A stretch of 12,155 nucleotides of DNA from Aquitalea sp. Its GTDB lineage: Bacteria > Pseudomonadota > Gammaproteobacteria > Burkholderiales > Chromobacteriaceae. Where the stretch lies: contig JAFANL010000133.1 in assembly GCA_019232735.1 (NCBI GenBank), forward strand, positions 1 through 12,155, read 5' to 3'. A model generated the notes under the pieces. It was not told the DNA's origin and did not search any database. It saw only the letters and a list, made by a program, of their open reading frames with translations. The translations under genes were made by a program, and so were the position numbers. Of the stretch, positions 1 through 6,200 are shown in pieces. The stretch's first letter is position 1. Each line of letters begins with the position of its first letter.

Positions 1-2246
1 TGCTGCGCATCCATCTTGGTCGGCGGAGCCAGCCACAGCTTGACCGGCAGGTCGCGCTTGCCTTCCAGCAGCTTGGAAGCAGCACGGAAGTGACCGATAT
101 TGGTCATGCAGGAACCGATGAACACTTCGTCAATCGGAGTGCCGGCCACTTCGGACATGAATTTCACGTCATCCGGGTCGTTCGGGCAGGCAACGATAGG
201 CTCTTTCACGTCAGCCAGATCAATTTCGATCACGGCGGCGTAGTCGGCATCGGCATCACCCTTCAGTAGTTCGCCATTGGCAATCCACTCTTCCATCTTC
301 TTGATGCGGCGCTCCAGAGTGCGGGCATCAGCGTAGCCGTCGGCGATCATGGTCTTCATCAGGGTGATGTTGGAACGCATGTATTCGGCGATCGGCTCCT
401 TGTTCAGGTGCACGGTACAACCGGCAGCGGAACGCTCGGCGGAAGCGTCGGACAGTTCGAATGCCTGCTCAACCTTCAGGTTCGGCAGACCTTCAATTTC
501 CAGTACGCGACCGGAGAAAATGTTCTTCTTGCCAGCCTTGGCCACGGTCAGCAGGCCTTGCTTGATGGCGTACAGCGGGATGGCATTCACCAGGTCACGC
601 AGGGTGACGCCCGGTTGCAGTTCGCCCTTGAAGCGCACCAGTACTGATTCCGGCATATCCAGCGGCATCACGCCGGTAGCTGCGGCAAAAGCCACCAGAC
701 CGGAACCGGCCGGGAAGGAAATGCCGATCGGGAAACGGGTGTGGGAGTCACCACCGGTACCCACGGTATCCGGCAGCAGCAGACGGTTCAGCCAGCTGTG
801 GATCACGCCATCGCCCGGACGCAGTGCAACGCCGCCACGGGTGGAGATAAAGGCCGGCAGTTCCTTGTGCATCTTCACGTCCACCGGCTTCGGATAAGCG
901 GCGGTGTGGCAGAAGGACTGCATCACCAGATCGGCGGAGAAGCCCAGGCAAGCCAGGTCTTTCAGCTCGTCACGGGTCATCGGGCCGGTGGTATCTTGCG
1001 AACCCACGGTGGTCATCTTCGGTTCGCAGTAGGTGCCTGGACGTACGCCCTGGCCTTCCGGCAGACCACAGGCGCGGCCAACCATCTTCTGTGCCAGCGA
1101 GAAGCCCTTGCCGGAGTTGGCCGGGTCTTTCGGCAGACGGAAGGTGGTGGACGGAGCCAGACCCAGCGCTTCGCGCGCCTTGGAGGTCAGGCCACGGCCG
1201 ATAATCAGGTTGATACGGCCACCGGCGCGCACTTCATCCAGCAGCACATCGGATTTCAGCTGGAAGCTGGCAACGGTAGCGCCATTCTTTTCGATCTTGC
1301 CTTCATACGGGTAGATGTCGATCACATCGCCCATTTCCAGCGCAGATACGTCCACTTCGATCGGCAGCGAGCCGGAGTCTTCCTGGGTGTTGAAGAAGAT
1401 CGGTGCGATCTTGCCGCCCAGGGTCACGCCGCCAAAGCGCTTGTTCGGCACAAACGGGATGTCCTGGCCGGTAGCCCATACCACGGAGTTGGTGGCGGAT
1501 TTGCGGGAAGAACCGGTACCCACCACGTCGCCCACGTAGGCAACCAGATGGCCTTTTTTCTTCAGGTCTTCGATGAACTGCATCGGACCGCGCTTGCCAT
1601 CTTCTTCCGGCACGAAGGCAGCACCCGGGCGGGTGTTCTTCAGCATGGCCAGATAGTGCAGCGGGATGTCCGGGCGGCTCCAGGCGTCCGGTGCCGGCGA
1701 CAGGTCGTCGGTATTGGTTTCGCCCGGTACCTTGAATACGGTAACGGTGATTTTCTTTTCCACTTCCGGACGGCTGGTGAACCATTCGGCATCCGCCCAG
1801 CTTTGCAGCACGCCCTTGGCGTTGGCGTTGCCACCGTTGGCCAGCACTTGCACGTCGTGGAAGAAGTCGAATACCAGCAGGGTCTTTTTCAGGCCTTCGG
1901 CGGCGATGCCACCCACTTCGGCGTCAGCCAGCAGATCGATCAGCGGCTTGACGTTGTAACCACCCAGCATGGTGCCCAGCAGCTCGGTGGCCTTGGCGCG
2001 GGAAACCAGCGGCGAAGCCACGCTGCCTTCAGCCACGGCAGCCAGGAAGGAAGCCTTGACCTTGGCGGCATCATCCACGCCCGGCGGTACGCGGAAGGTA
2101 ATCAGCTCGACCAGCAGATCTTCCTCGCCTTTGGGCGGGTTCTTCAGCAGTTCGACCAGTTGTTCGGTTTGTGCGGCGGACAGCGGCAGGGGCGGGATGC
2201 CCATGGCGGCGCGCTCTGCGACATGCTGACGGTAGGCTTCGAGCAT
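1..2246 (-). CDS. acnB: Aconitate hydratase B (AcnB), 3' end cut by window edge
   Basis: AcnB interconverts citrate and isocitrate through cis-aconitate in the cytoplasmic TCA cycle, using a [4Fe-4S] cluster; members of the family also act on 2-methylisocitrate, and the apo-form binds mRNA. The translation starts MLEAYRQHVAERAAMGIPPLP and continues through the N-terminal HEAT-like domain (about residues 1-160). It then enters the swivelling domain, with TDDLSPAPDAWSRPD and VVGTGSSRKSATNS, and later shows TVGTGGDSHTRFPIG and FIGSCMTNIGHFRAA. Cys713 in GSCMTN matches the first cluster ligand. The CxxC pair that completes the cluster lies beyond the window. 748 codons are present; the family has about 860, so roughly 115 are missing by truncation, not damage. 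The start follows a weak purine tract (AAAAAGG), about 11 bases upstream. The gene is divergent from the LysR gene at 2430. Confidence 0.97.
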   Translation of the reverse strand, partial: MLEAYRQHVAERAAMGIPPLPLSAAQTEQLVELLKNPPKGEEDLLVELITFRVPPGVDDAAKVKASFLAAVAEGSVASPLVSRAKATELLGTMLGGYNVKPLIDLLADAEVGGIAAEGLKKTLLVFDFFHDVQVLANGGNANAKGVLQSWADAEWFTSRPEVEKKITVTVFKVPGETNTDDLSPAPDAWSRPDIPLHYLAMLKNTRPGAAFVPEEDGKRGPMQFIEDLKKKGHLVAYVGDVVGTGSSRKSATNSVVWATGQDIPFVPNKRFGGVTLGGKIAPIFFNTQEDSGSLPIEVDVSALEMGDVIDIYPYEGKIEKNGATVASFQLKSDVLLDEVRAGGRINLIIGRGLTSKAREALGLAPSTTFRLPKDPANSGKGFSLAQKMVGRACGLPEGQGVRPGTYCEPKMTTVGSQDTTGPMTRDELKDLACLGFSADLVMQSFCHTAAYPKPVDVKMHKELPAFISTRGGVALRPGDGVIHSWLNRLLLPDTVGTGGDSHTRFPIGISFPAGSGLVAFAAATGVMPLDMPESVLVRFKGELQPGVTLRDLVNAIPLYAIKQGLLTVAKAGKKNIFSGRVLEIEGLPNLKVEQAFELSDASAERSAAGCTVHLNKEPIAEYMRSNITLMKTMIADGYADARTLERRIKKMEEWIANGELLKGDADADYAAVIEIDLADVKEPIVACPNDPDDVKFMSEVAGTPIDEVFIGSCMTNIGHFRAASKLLEGKRDLPVKLWLAPPTKMDAQ

Positions 2247-2287
2247 AGCTTGGGACCTTTTTGCTTGGGTTGTTTGCAAGGATTCAT

Positions 2288-2312
2288 CCACCAGCGCGGG
2301 ATAAGCTGGTGG
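2288..2312 (-). promoter_or_regulatory. Stem-loop in the acnB 5' leader
   Basis: CCACCAGC (2288-2295) and GCTGGTGG (2305-2312) form a perfect 8-bp GC-rich stem around a 9-base loop. It lies about 41 bases upstream of the acnB start codon, within the transcript predicted from the candidate promoter at 2361-2389. No T-run follows it, so it is not an intrinsic terminator. It could stabilise the message or bind a regulator. The loop does not carry the CAGUGN sequence of animal iron-responsive elements. The stem is seen directly; a function is inferred only. Confidence 0.45.
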
Positions 2313-2360
2313 CGACCGTCCGGGGCGACGCATTCGTTCTACCCCGTTTTGATTGCTGGA

Positions 2361-2389
2361 AGATTACGCCGTCTGTCCGCCAGTGACAA
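2361..2389 (-). promoter_or_regulatory. Candidate sigma-70 promoter for acnB
   Basis: Read on the minus strand, TTGTCA (2389-2384; 5 of 6 to the -35 consensus) is followed after 17 bases by TAATCT (2366-2361), a poor -10 (3 of 6). Transcription would start near 2354, giving a leader of about 108 bases. A weak -10 is common at promoters that need an activator, and a LysR-type palindrome is centred about 65 bases upstream of this predicted start. Confidence 0.4.
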
Positions 2390-2410
2390 ACGAGTAATCG
2401 AAACATCGTC

Positions 2411-2427
2411 TGTGAGTTATACTCACA
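2411..2427. promoter_or_regulatory. LysR-type operator palindrome (T-N11-A) between acnB and its divergent regulator
   Basis: TGTGAGT-TAT-ACTCACA is a perfect 7-bp inverted repeat with a 3-base centre. It contains the T-N11-A arrangement (T2413, A2425) typical of LysR-family recognition sites. It ends two bases before the ATG of the LysR gene and contains TATACT (2418-2423), which resembles a -10 box for that gene. Bound regulator could therefore block its own transcription while standing at about -65 relative to the predicted acnB start, the classic LysR activator position. Confidence 0.65.
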
Positions 2428-2429
2428 CC

Positions 2430-3374
2430 ATGAGCACTTACCCTCCCCTCAATGCGCTGCGGATATTCGAGTCCGCAGCTAGGCTGGAAAGCTTTTCCTC
2501 GGCAGCGGACGAACTGTTCGTGACCCATGGTGCTGTGAGCAAGCAGATCAAGCAGCTGGAAGAATGGCTGGGTGTACGCCTGTTCGAGCGCGCCGGCGGC
2601 CGCGTCAAGCTGACCGATACCGGCTGGCGCTACCTGATCCAGGTACAGGACGGGCTGGATCTGATTGCCAATGCCACCTCGCAATTGCTGCAACCGGACA
2701 ACCAGCGCCGCCTGACTGTCAATTCCACCCCCACGCTGGCCATGCACTGGCTGATGCCGCGCCTGCACGCCTTCCGTGACAGTTATCCGGATGTGGAACT
2801 GCATCTGGTCACCTCGGACCGCGACATCAGCCGGCTGGACAGCCCGTTCGACATCGCCATCCGCCGCGGGCCTGGCGACTGGCCCGGCCATATCGCCAAG
2901 CCTTTTCTGGAGGAATGGGAGCTGCCGTTGTGCGCGCCCACCTTGCTTAAGCGCAAGCCCGTTCATAACCCAGGCGACCTGGCCGCGCACACCCTGCTCT
3001 ATGCCGACACCCGCCCCACTGCCTGGCAACGCTGGCTGACCCTGGCCGGGGTGCCGGAGCTGAAACCCGCCTGCAGCCTGCACTTCGACCGCTTCTCTCT
3101 CGCCCTGCAGGCAGCGGTGGACGGCCTGGGGGTGGTATTGGGTCCCTTGCCGATGGCGCAGGCACACATTGACTCCGGCCTATTGCTGGCACCGCTGGTC
3201 AGCCCGGTGGTACCGGTGCGGGATTACTGCTGGATCGTGCCTCGCACGGCGGCCGACGATGCCACGGTGGATGCCTTCTGCCGCTGGCTGGAACAGGAAG
3301 CGGGCAGCATGCCGCCCTTTTCGCCCTCCGGCCCCAACGGCACGCCCACCATGCGGCACGCGGCCGCGGACTGA
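2430..3374 (+). CDS. LysR-family transcriptional regulator, GcvA-like
   Basis: A 314-residue DNA-binding regulator. Residues 1-60 form the winged helix-turn-helix (PPLNALRIFESAARLESFSSAADELFV, then THGAVSKQIKQLEEWLG and LFERAGGRVKLTDTG), which matches the GcvA/TrpI/AmpR branch of LysR proteins. Residues from about 90 to 295 are the periplasmic-binding-protein-like effector domain, with the branch-typical LTVNSTPTLAMHWLMPRL. The last 20 residues are a Pro/Ser-rich tail. The ATG at 2430 gives the usual LysR N-terminus. The frame stays open far upstream across antisense acnB, but only this start follows the intergenic region. No Shine-Dalgarno is visible, and a -10-like TATACT lies 6 bases upstream, so the mRNA may be leaderless. 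The gene is divergent from acnB, which is its most likely target; the effector is unknown. Its stop lies 5 bases from that of the convergent solute-binding protein gene. Confidence 0.92.
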   Translation: MSTYPPLNALRIFESAARLESFSSAADELFVTHGAVSKQIKQLEEWLGVRLFERAGGRVKLTDTGWRYLIQVQDGLDLIANATSQLLQPDNQRRLTVNSTPTLAMHWLMPRLHAFRDSYPDVELHLVTSDRDISRLDSPFDIAIRRGPGDWPGHIAKPFLEEWELPLCAPTLLKRKPVHNPGDLAAHTLLYADTRPTAWQRWLTLAGVPELKPACSLHFDRFSLALQAAVDGLGVVLGPLPMAQAHIDSGLLLAPLVSPVVPVRDYCWIVPRTAADDATVDAFCRWLEQEAGSMPPFSPSGPNGTPTMRHAAAD

Positions 3375-3379
3375 AAGAC

Positions 3380-4144
3380 TCATGGCGATGACGTCAACCC
3401 CAGTTGACGCATTTCCATGGGCGGCGCATCCCCAGGCAACCATTTGTTATAGATACGCCGAAAGCTGCCATCCTTCTTCATGGCAGCCAGCGCCTCATAC
3501 CAGCGCCGGATCGTTTTCGCCGACGTCCCCCGCGAGAAGGCCAGGTAAAGCTCCAGCGACTCCAGCACCTTGACCACTTCCACGGCATCCGCCGGCTGAT
3601 GGATGTCTTTCAATACCGAGCCGACGACAAAACCGCCCTCCACCCACAAATCATAACGGCCGGCCAGCAGCTTCTGTGCCGATACCTGCGATGTCGGCGC
3701 CAGATCCACCTCCCCAAAACCGGCCGCCGCTGCCGTATCGGCAAAAATGCTGCCCCGATAAGCACCGACCGCCCGGCTGTACAACGCCGGCCCCAGCGCC
3801 AGCAACGCAGCCGCCTCGCCCTTGCGGCACAGTAAAACGGTTTGCGATATCGCCACCGGTCCCACCAAGGTCATCAGCTTCTCTCGTGCCTCATTACGGC
3901 CCACGGTAAACAGCATCACATTGGGCGTGCTTTCCAGTTCGCGATAGCCACGCACCCAGGGCACGACCTCGATTTCGCTGCCATCCCGGATACGCGCCTG
4001 GATCTCGCGCACCACGGCTACCGCCATGCCATCGGCCACACCATTGCGCTGAAAGGTGATCGGTGGCCAGTCTTCGGTAAAAATGGTCAGCCCCCAGGCT
4101 GGCAGCGCACAGGCGCAGAGCAGCAGGACAATGAACAGGCGCAT
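3380..4144 (-). CDS. Periplasmic solute-binding protein, SBP_bac_3 type (orphan)
   Basis: 254 residues. The N-terminus MRLFIVLLLCACALPAWG is a Sec signal peptide, with cleavage likely near residue 18 before LTIFTEDWPP. No convincing lipobox is seen. The mature part has the layout of family-3 amino-acid-binding proteins: the FTEDWPPITF opening, then FTVGRNEAREKLMTLVGPVA (typically R-x-x-E before a W/L-V-G-P motif), a hinge-crossing segment with AYRGSIFADTAAAAGF, KLLAGRYDLWVEG, and a C-terminal lobe ending IYNKWLP. It should bind a small polar solute in the periplasm. No permease or ATPase gene is adjacent, so it is either an orphan receptor or serves a transporter encoded elsewhere. The ribosome site is weak (CGAGA). 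Convergent with the LysR gene, divergent from fbp. The ligand cannot be told from sequence. Confidence 0.85.
   Translation of the reverse strand: MRLFIVLLLCACALPAWGLTIFTEDWPPITFQRNGVADGMAVAVVREIQARIRDGSEIEVVPWVRGYRELESTPNVMLFTVGRNEAREKLMTLVGPVAISQTVLLCRKGEAAALLALGPALYSRAVGAYRGSIFADTAAAAGFGEVDLAPTSQVSAQKLLAGRYDLWVEGGFVVGSVLKDIHQPADAVEVVKVLESLELYLAFSRGTSAKTIRRWYEALAAMKKDGSFRRIYNKWLPGDAPPMEMRQLGLTSSP
3392..3409. other. 7-bp hairpin at the convergent LysR/solute-binding protein gene ends
   Basis: CGTCAAC-CCCA-GTTGACG is a perfect 7-bp stem with a 4-base loop, located in the last codons of the minus-strand solute-binding protein gene and just past the LysR stop. There is no T-run on either strand. 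It could slow converging polymerases, but a terminator role is unproven. Confidence 0.3.
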
Positions 4145-4187
4145 GACAGCATCTCGGTGAGACGACTTCTTATTGATAGCTGTTAGC

Positions 4188-4217
4188 GCATCACGATGCA
4201 GGCATATTCGTTATAAT
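4188..4217 (+). promoter_or_regulatory. fbp promoter with a small palindrome over the -35 region
   Basis: A perfect -10 box, TATAAT, lies at 4212-4217. The -35 region is poor (CATCAC at 17 bases), but it overlaps GCATC-AC-GATGC (4188-4199), a 5-bp inverted repeat that could be an operator. Predicted transcription start is near 4224, leaving a leader of about 63 bases before the fbp ATG. The -10 is seen directly; a regulator is inferred. Confidence 0.55.
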
Positions 4218-4286
4218 GTTGGCCTGATTCACCCGCTGTGCCTGAACCCAGTCTGTTTTGCACATCTACCGAACGCAAGGAACGAC

Positions 4287-5291
4287 ATGAGCCGCATCAC
4301 CCTCTCCCGCTTTCTGATCGAACAACAGCGCAAAGCCGGCACGTTGCCGCCGGAGTTGCGCCTGCTGATCGAAACCGTTGGCCGCGCCTGCAAAGCCATC
4401 AGTTACTCTGTCAACAAGGGTGCGCTGGCCGGCATTCTGGGTGAGGCCGGCACCGGCAACATCCAGGGTGAAGCGCAAAAGAAGCTGGACGTGATCGCCA
4501 ACGATTTCCTGCTGGATGCCAATGAATGGGGCGGCAGCCTGGCCGCCATGGCGTCGGAAGAAATGGAACTGCCCTACCATATTCCGGGCGAATACCCGAA
4601 GGGCGAATACCTGCTGATGTTTGACCCGCTGGACGGCTCGTCCAATATCGACGTCAACATCTCGGTCGGCACCATTTTCTCCATCCTGCGCTGCCCGGAA
4701 GGCATCGACCATCCGACCCAGGAAGCCTTTTTGCAGCCGGGCACCAAACAGGTTGCCGCCGGCTACACCGTGTACGGCCCGCAAACCATGCTGGTGCTGA
4801 CCTTTGGCAGCGGTGTGCACGGCTTTACCCTGGATCGTGAGCATGGCTCCTTCGTGCTGACCCATTCCGACATGCAAGTGCCGGAAAGCACCCAGGAATT
4901 TGCCATCAACATGTCCAATATGCGCCACTGGGAAGCACCGGTAAAACGCTATGTGGACGAGATGCTGGCTGGCAAGACCGGCCCGCTGGGCAAGGATTAC
5001 AATATGCGCTGGGTGGCTTCCATGGTGGCCGAGGTGCATCGCATCATCACCCGTGGCGGCATCTTCATGTACCCGAAGGACGCCCGCGACCCGGGCAAGG
5101 CCGGCAAACTGCGCATCATGTATGAAGGCAATCCGATGGCCTTCATCATCGAGCAAGCCGGCGGCGCAGCCACCAATGGTCACCAGCGCATCATGGACAT
5201 CCAGCCGCAGGGCCTGCATGAGCGCGTTGCGGTGTTCCTGGGCTCCAAGGAAGAAGTGGAACGCATCACCCGCTACCATCAGGAACAGTAA
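4287..5291 (+). CDS. fbp: Class I fructose-1,6-bisphosphatase
   Basis: A cytoplasmic Mg-dependent phosphatase converting fructose 1,6-bisphosphate to fructose 6-phosphate, the committed step of gluconeogenesis. 334 residues, the usual length (E. coli Fbp is 332). Visible family features: GNIQGEAQKKLDVIANDFLL (57-76), the acidic metal ligands in the ASEEME segment (89-94), the signature FDPLDGSSNIDVNISVGTIF (112-131, with Asp113 and Asp116), the Arg/Tyr-rich substrate segment near 241-265, and KLRIMYEGNPMAFIIEQAGG (274-293) with metal-binding Glu280. The ATG at 4287 is preceded by AAGGA at 5 bases spacing and gives the normal N-terminus. In-frame upstream codons would place the start before the -10 box, so they are rejected. 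Transcribed alone: own promoter at 4212 and a strong terminator immediately after. Confidence 0.97.
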   Translation: MSRITLSRFLIEQQRKAGTLPPELRLLIETVGRACKAISYSVNKGALAGILGEAGTGNIQGEAQKKLDVIANDFLLDANEWGGSLAAMASEEMELPYHIPGEYPKGEYLLMFDPLDGSSNIDVNISVGTIFSILRCPEGIDHPTQEAFLQPGTKQVAAGYTVYGPQTMLVLTFGSGVHGFTLDREHGSFVLTHSDMQVPESTQEFAINMSNMRHWEAPVKRYVDEMLAGKTGPLGKDYNMRWVASMVAEVHRIITRGGIFMYPKDARDPGKAGKLRIMYEGNPMAFIIEQAGGAATNGHQRIMDIQPQGLHERVAVFLGSKEEVERITRYHQEQ

Positions 5292-5300
5292 ACCAGCCAG

Positions 5301-5328
5301 ACCCTGCCGCCCGCGGCAGGGTTTTTTT
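5301..5328 (+). terminator. Intrinsic terminator of fbp
   Basis: ACCCTGCCG and CGGCAGGGT form a 9-bp GC-rich stem with a small CCCG loop, followed directly by seven T residues. It begins 10 bases after the fbp stop and has the textbook layout of a Rho-independent terminator. Confidence 0.95.
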
Positions 5329-5339
5329 CATTGGCACAC

Positions 5340-5367
5340 CTGACAGCGCTGCCACAGCGCCTATGAT
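5340..5367 (+). promoter_or_regulatory. Promoter of the tandem receiver gene
   Basis: CTGACA (5340-5345; 5 of 6) is followed after 16 bases by TATGAT (5362-5367; 5 of 6). Transcription would begin near 5374, about 26 bases before the ATG at 5400. Because the in-frame TTG at 5367 lies inside the -10 box, the promoter supports ATG 5400 as the true start. Confidence 0.65.
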
Positions 5368-5399
5368 TGATACTGTCCACCCAGACAACGGAAACACGC

Positions 5400-6200
5400 A
5401 TGCTGTCCATCCAACACCTGATCGTCGCCCTGGCGGAAAGCTCATCGGTACAGACACAGATCATTCGCAATGCCCTGGACGAACTGGGCATCAAGCGTAT
5501 CGAGGTATTTGAGCAGGGCGAGGCGCTGCTGGAATACATCGCCAGATACAAGCCGGATGTCGTGATGAGTGCCTACCACCTGCCGGACATGACGGCTGGT
5601 GAAATGATTTTCCGCATGCGTGGCCATGTCGACCTGCGCGACATTCCCTTTATCCTGGTCTCCAGCGAAACCAATCCCAACTTGCTGGATCCGATGCGCC
5701 AGGCCGGGCTGATGGGTATTCTGCCCAAGCCCTTTGCCTTGCCGGAGCTGAGCAAGGTCATCAACGACACGCTGGACTTCCTCGGTGCCGACCAGAGCGA
5801 CTCGGACAACGAAATCGATTACGCCGACCTGAGCATCCTCTTGGTCGACGATAGCGTGATGGCACGCCGTCACATCCGCACCGTGCTGGAGCGACTGGGC
5901 TTCGAGAAGATTACCGAGTCCTGGAGCGGCAAGGATGCCCTGCCACTGATCGACAACACGCTGTTCGATCTGGTCCTGACCGATTACAACATGCCGATGA
6001 TGGACGGCTGCGAACTGACCAGCTATATCCGCACCCACAGCATGCAAAGCTCGGTGCCCATCATCATGATTTCCAGCGAGGAAAACGCCGAACGGCTGGC
6101 AGCAGCCAAGGCGGCCGGTGTATCTGCCGTCATAGGCAAGCCATTTGAAACCTCGGCCATCCGCAAGTTGCTGCGCGCCCAACTGACGCGACAGCAATAA
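5400..6200 (+). CDS. Stand-alone tandem receiver protein: degenerate REC followed by intact REC
   Basis: 266 residues, two CheY-like receiver domains and no output domain. The second (about 144-264) is complete: acidic pair Asp150-Asp151 in ILLVDDSVMARR, phosphoacceptor Asp195 in LTDYNMPMMDG, switch Ser in MISSE, and Lys247 in GKPFE. The first (about 5-128) has the same fold signals (ILVSSE, Lys110 in PKPFA), but the acidic pair reads Ala12-Glu13 and the phosphoacceptor position is Ala58 (VVMSAYHLPDM), so it should not be phosphorylated by the usual chemistry. A short acidic linker (DQSDSDNEIDYAD) joins them. As a cytoplasmic phospho-signalling adaptor it would need a partner kinase, but no histidine kinase is nearby. 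Start at ATG 5400 follows GGAA at 6 bases. Own promoter; convergent with the next gene, stop codons touching. Confidence 0.9.
   Translation: MLSIQHLIVALAESSSVQTQIIRNALDELGIKRIEVFEQGEALLEYIARYKPDVVMSAYHLPDMTAGEMIFRMRGHVDLRDIPFILVSSETNPNLLDPMRQAGLMGILPKPFALPELSKVINDTLDFLGADQSDSDNEIDYADLSILLVDDSVMARRHIRTVLERLGFEKITESWSGKDALPLIDNTLFDLVLTDYNMPMMDGCELTSYIRTHSMQSSVPIIMISSEENAERLAAAKAAGVSAVIGKPFETSAIRKLLRAQLTRQQ

Noticed and set aside
741..2429. Very long open frame on the plus strand reading into the LysR gene (877 codons in total)
   Set aside because: It is the antisense shadow of acnB; GC-rich codon bias removes stops. The protein text has no family features until MSTYPPLNAL, where the real LysR start lies.
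2364..3167. 267-codon minus-strand frame opposite the LysR gene
   Set aside because: Composition is typical of an antisense shadow (Gln/Gly/His-rich, no domains), while the plus frame is an unmistakable LysR protein.
4173..4286. Upstream TTG-start extension of fbp (38 extra residues)
   Set aside because: It would begin before the TATAAT box at 4212, and the extension does not resemble Fbp N-termini; AAGGA plus ATG at 4287 fits.
4266..5279. 337-codon minus-strand frame opposite fbp
   Set aside because: Antisense shadow of a strongly conserved gene, with no recognisable domain.
5367..5399. TTG-start extension of the tandem receiver protein
   Set aside because: The TTG overlaps the predicted -10 box (5362-5367), so it would not be transcribed; ATG 5400 has a ribosome site.
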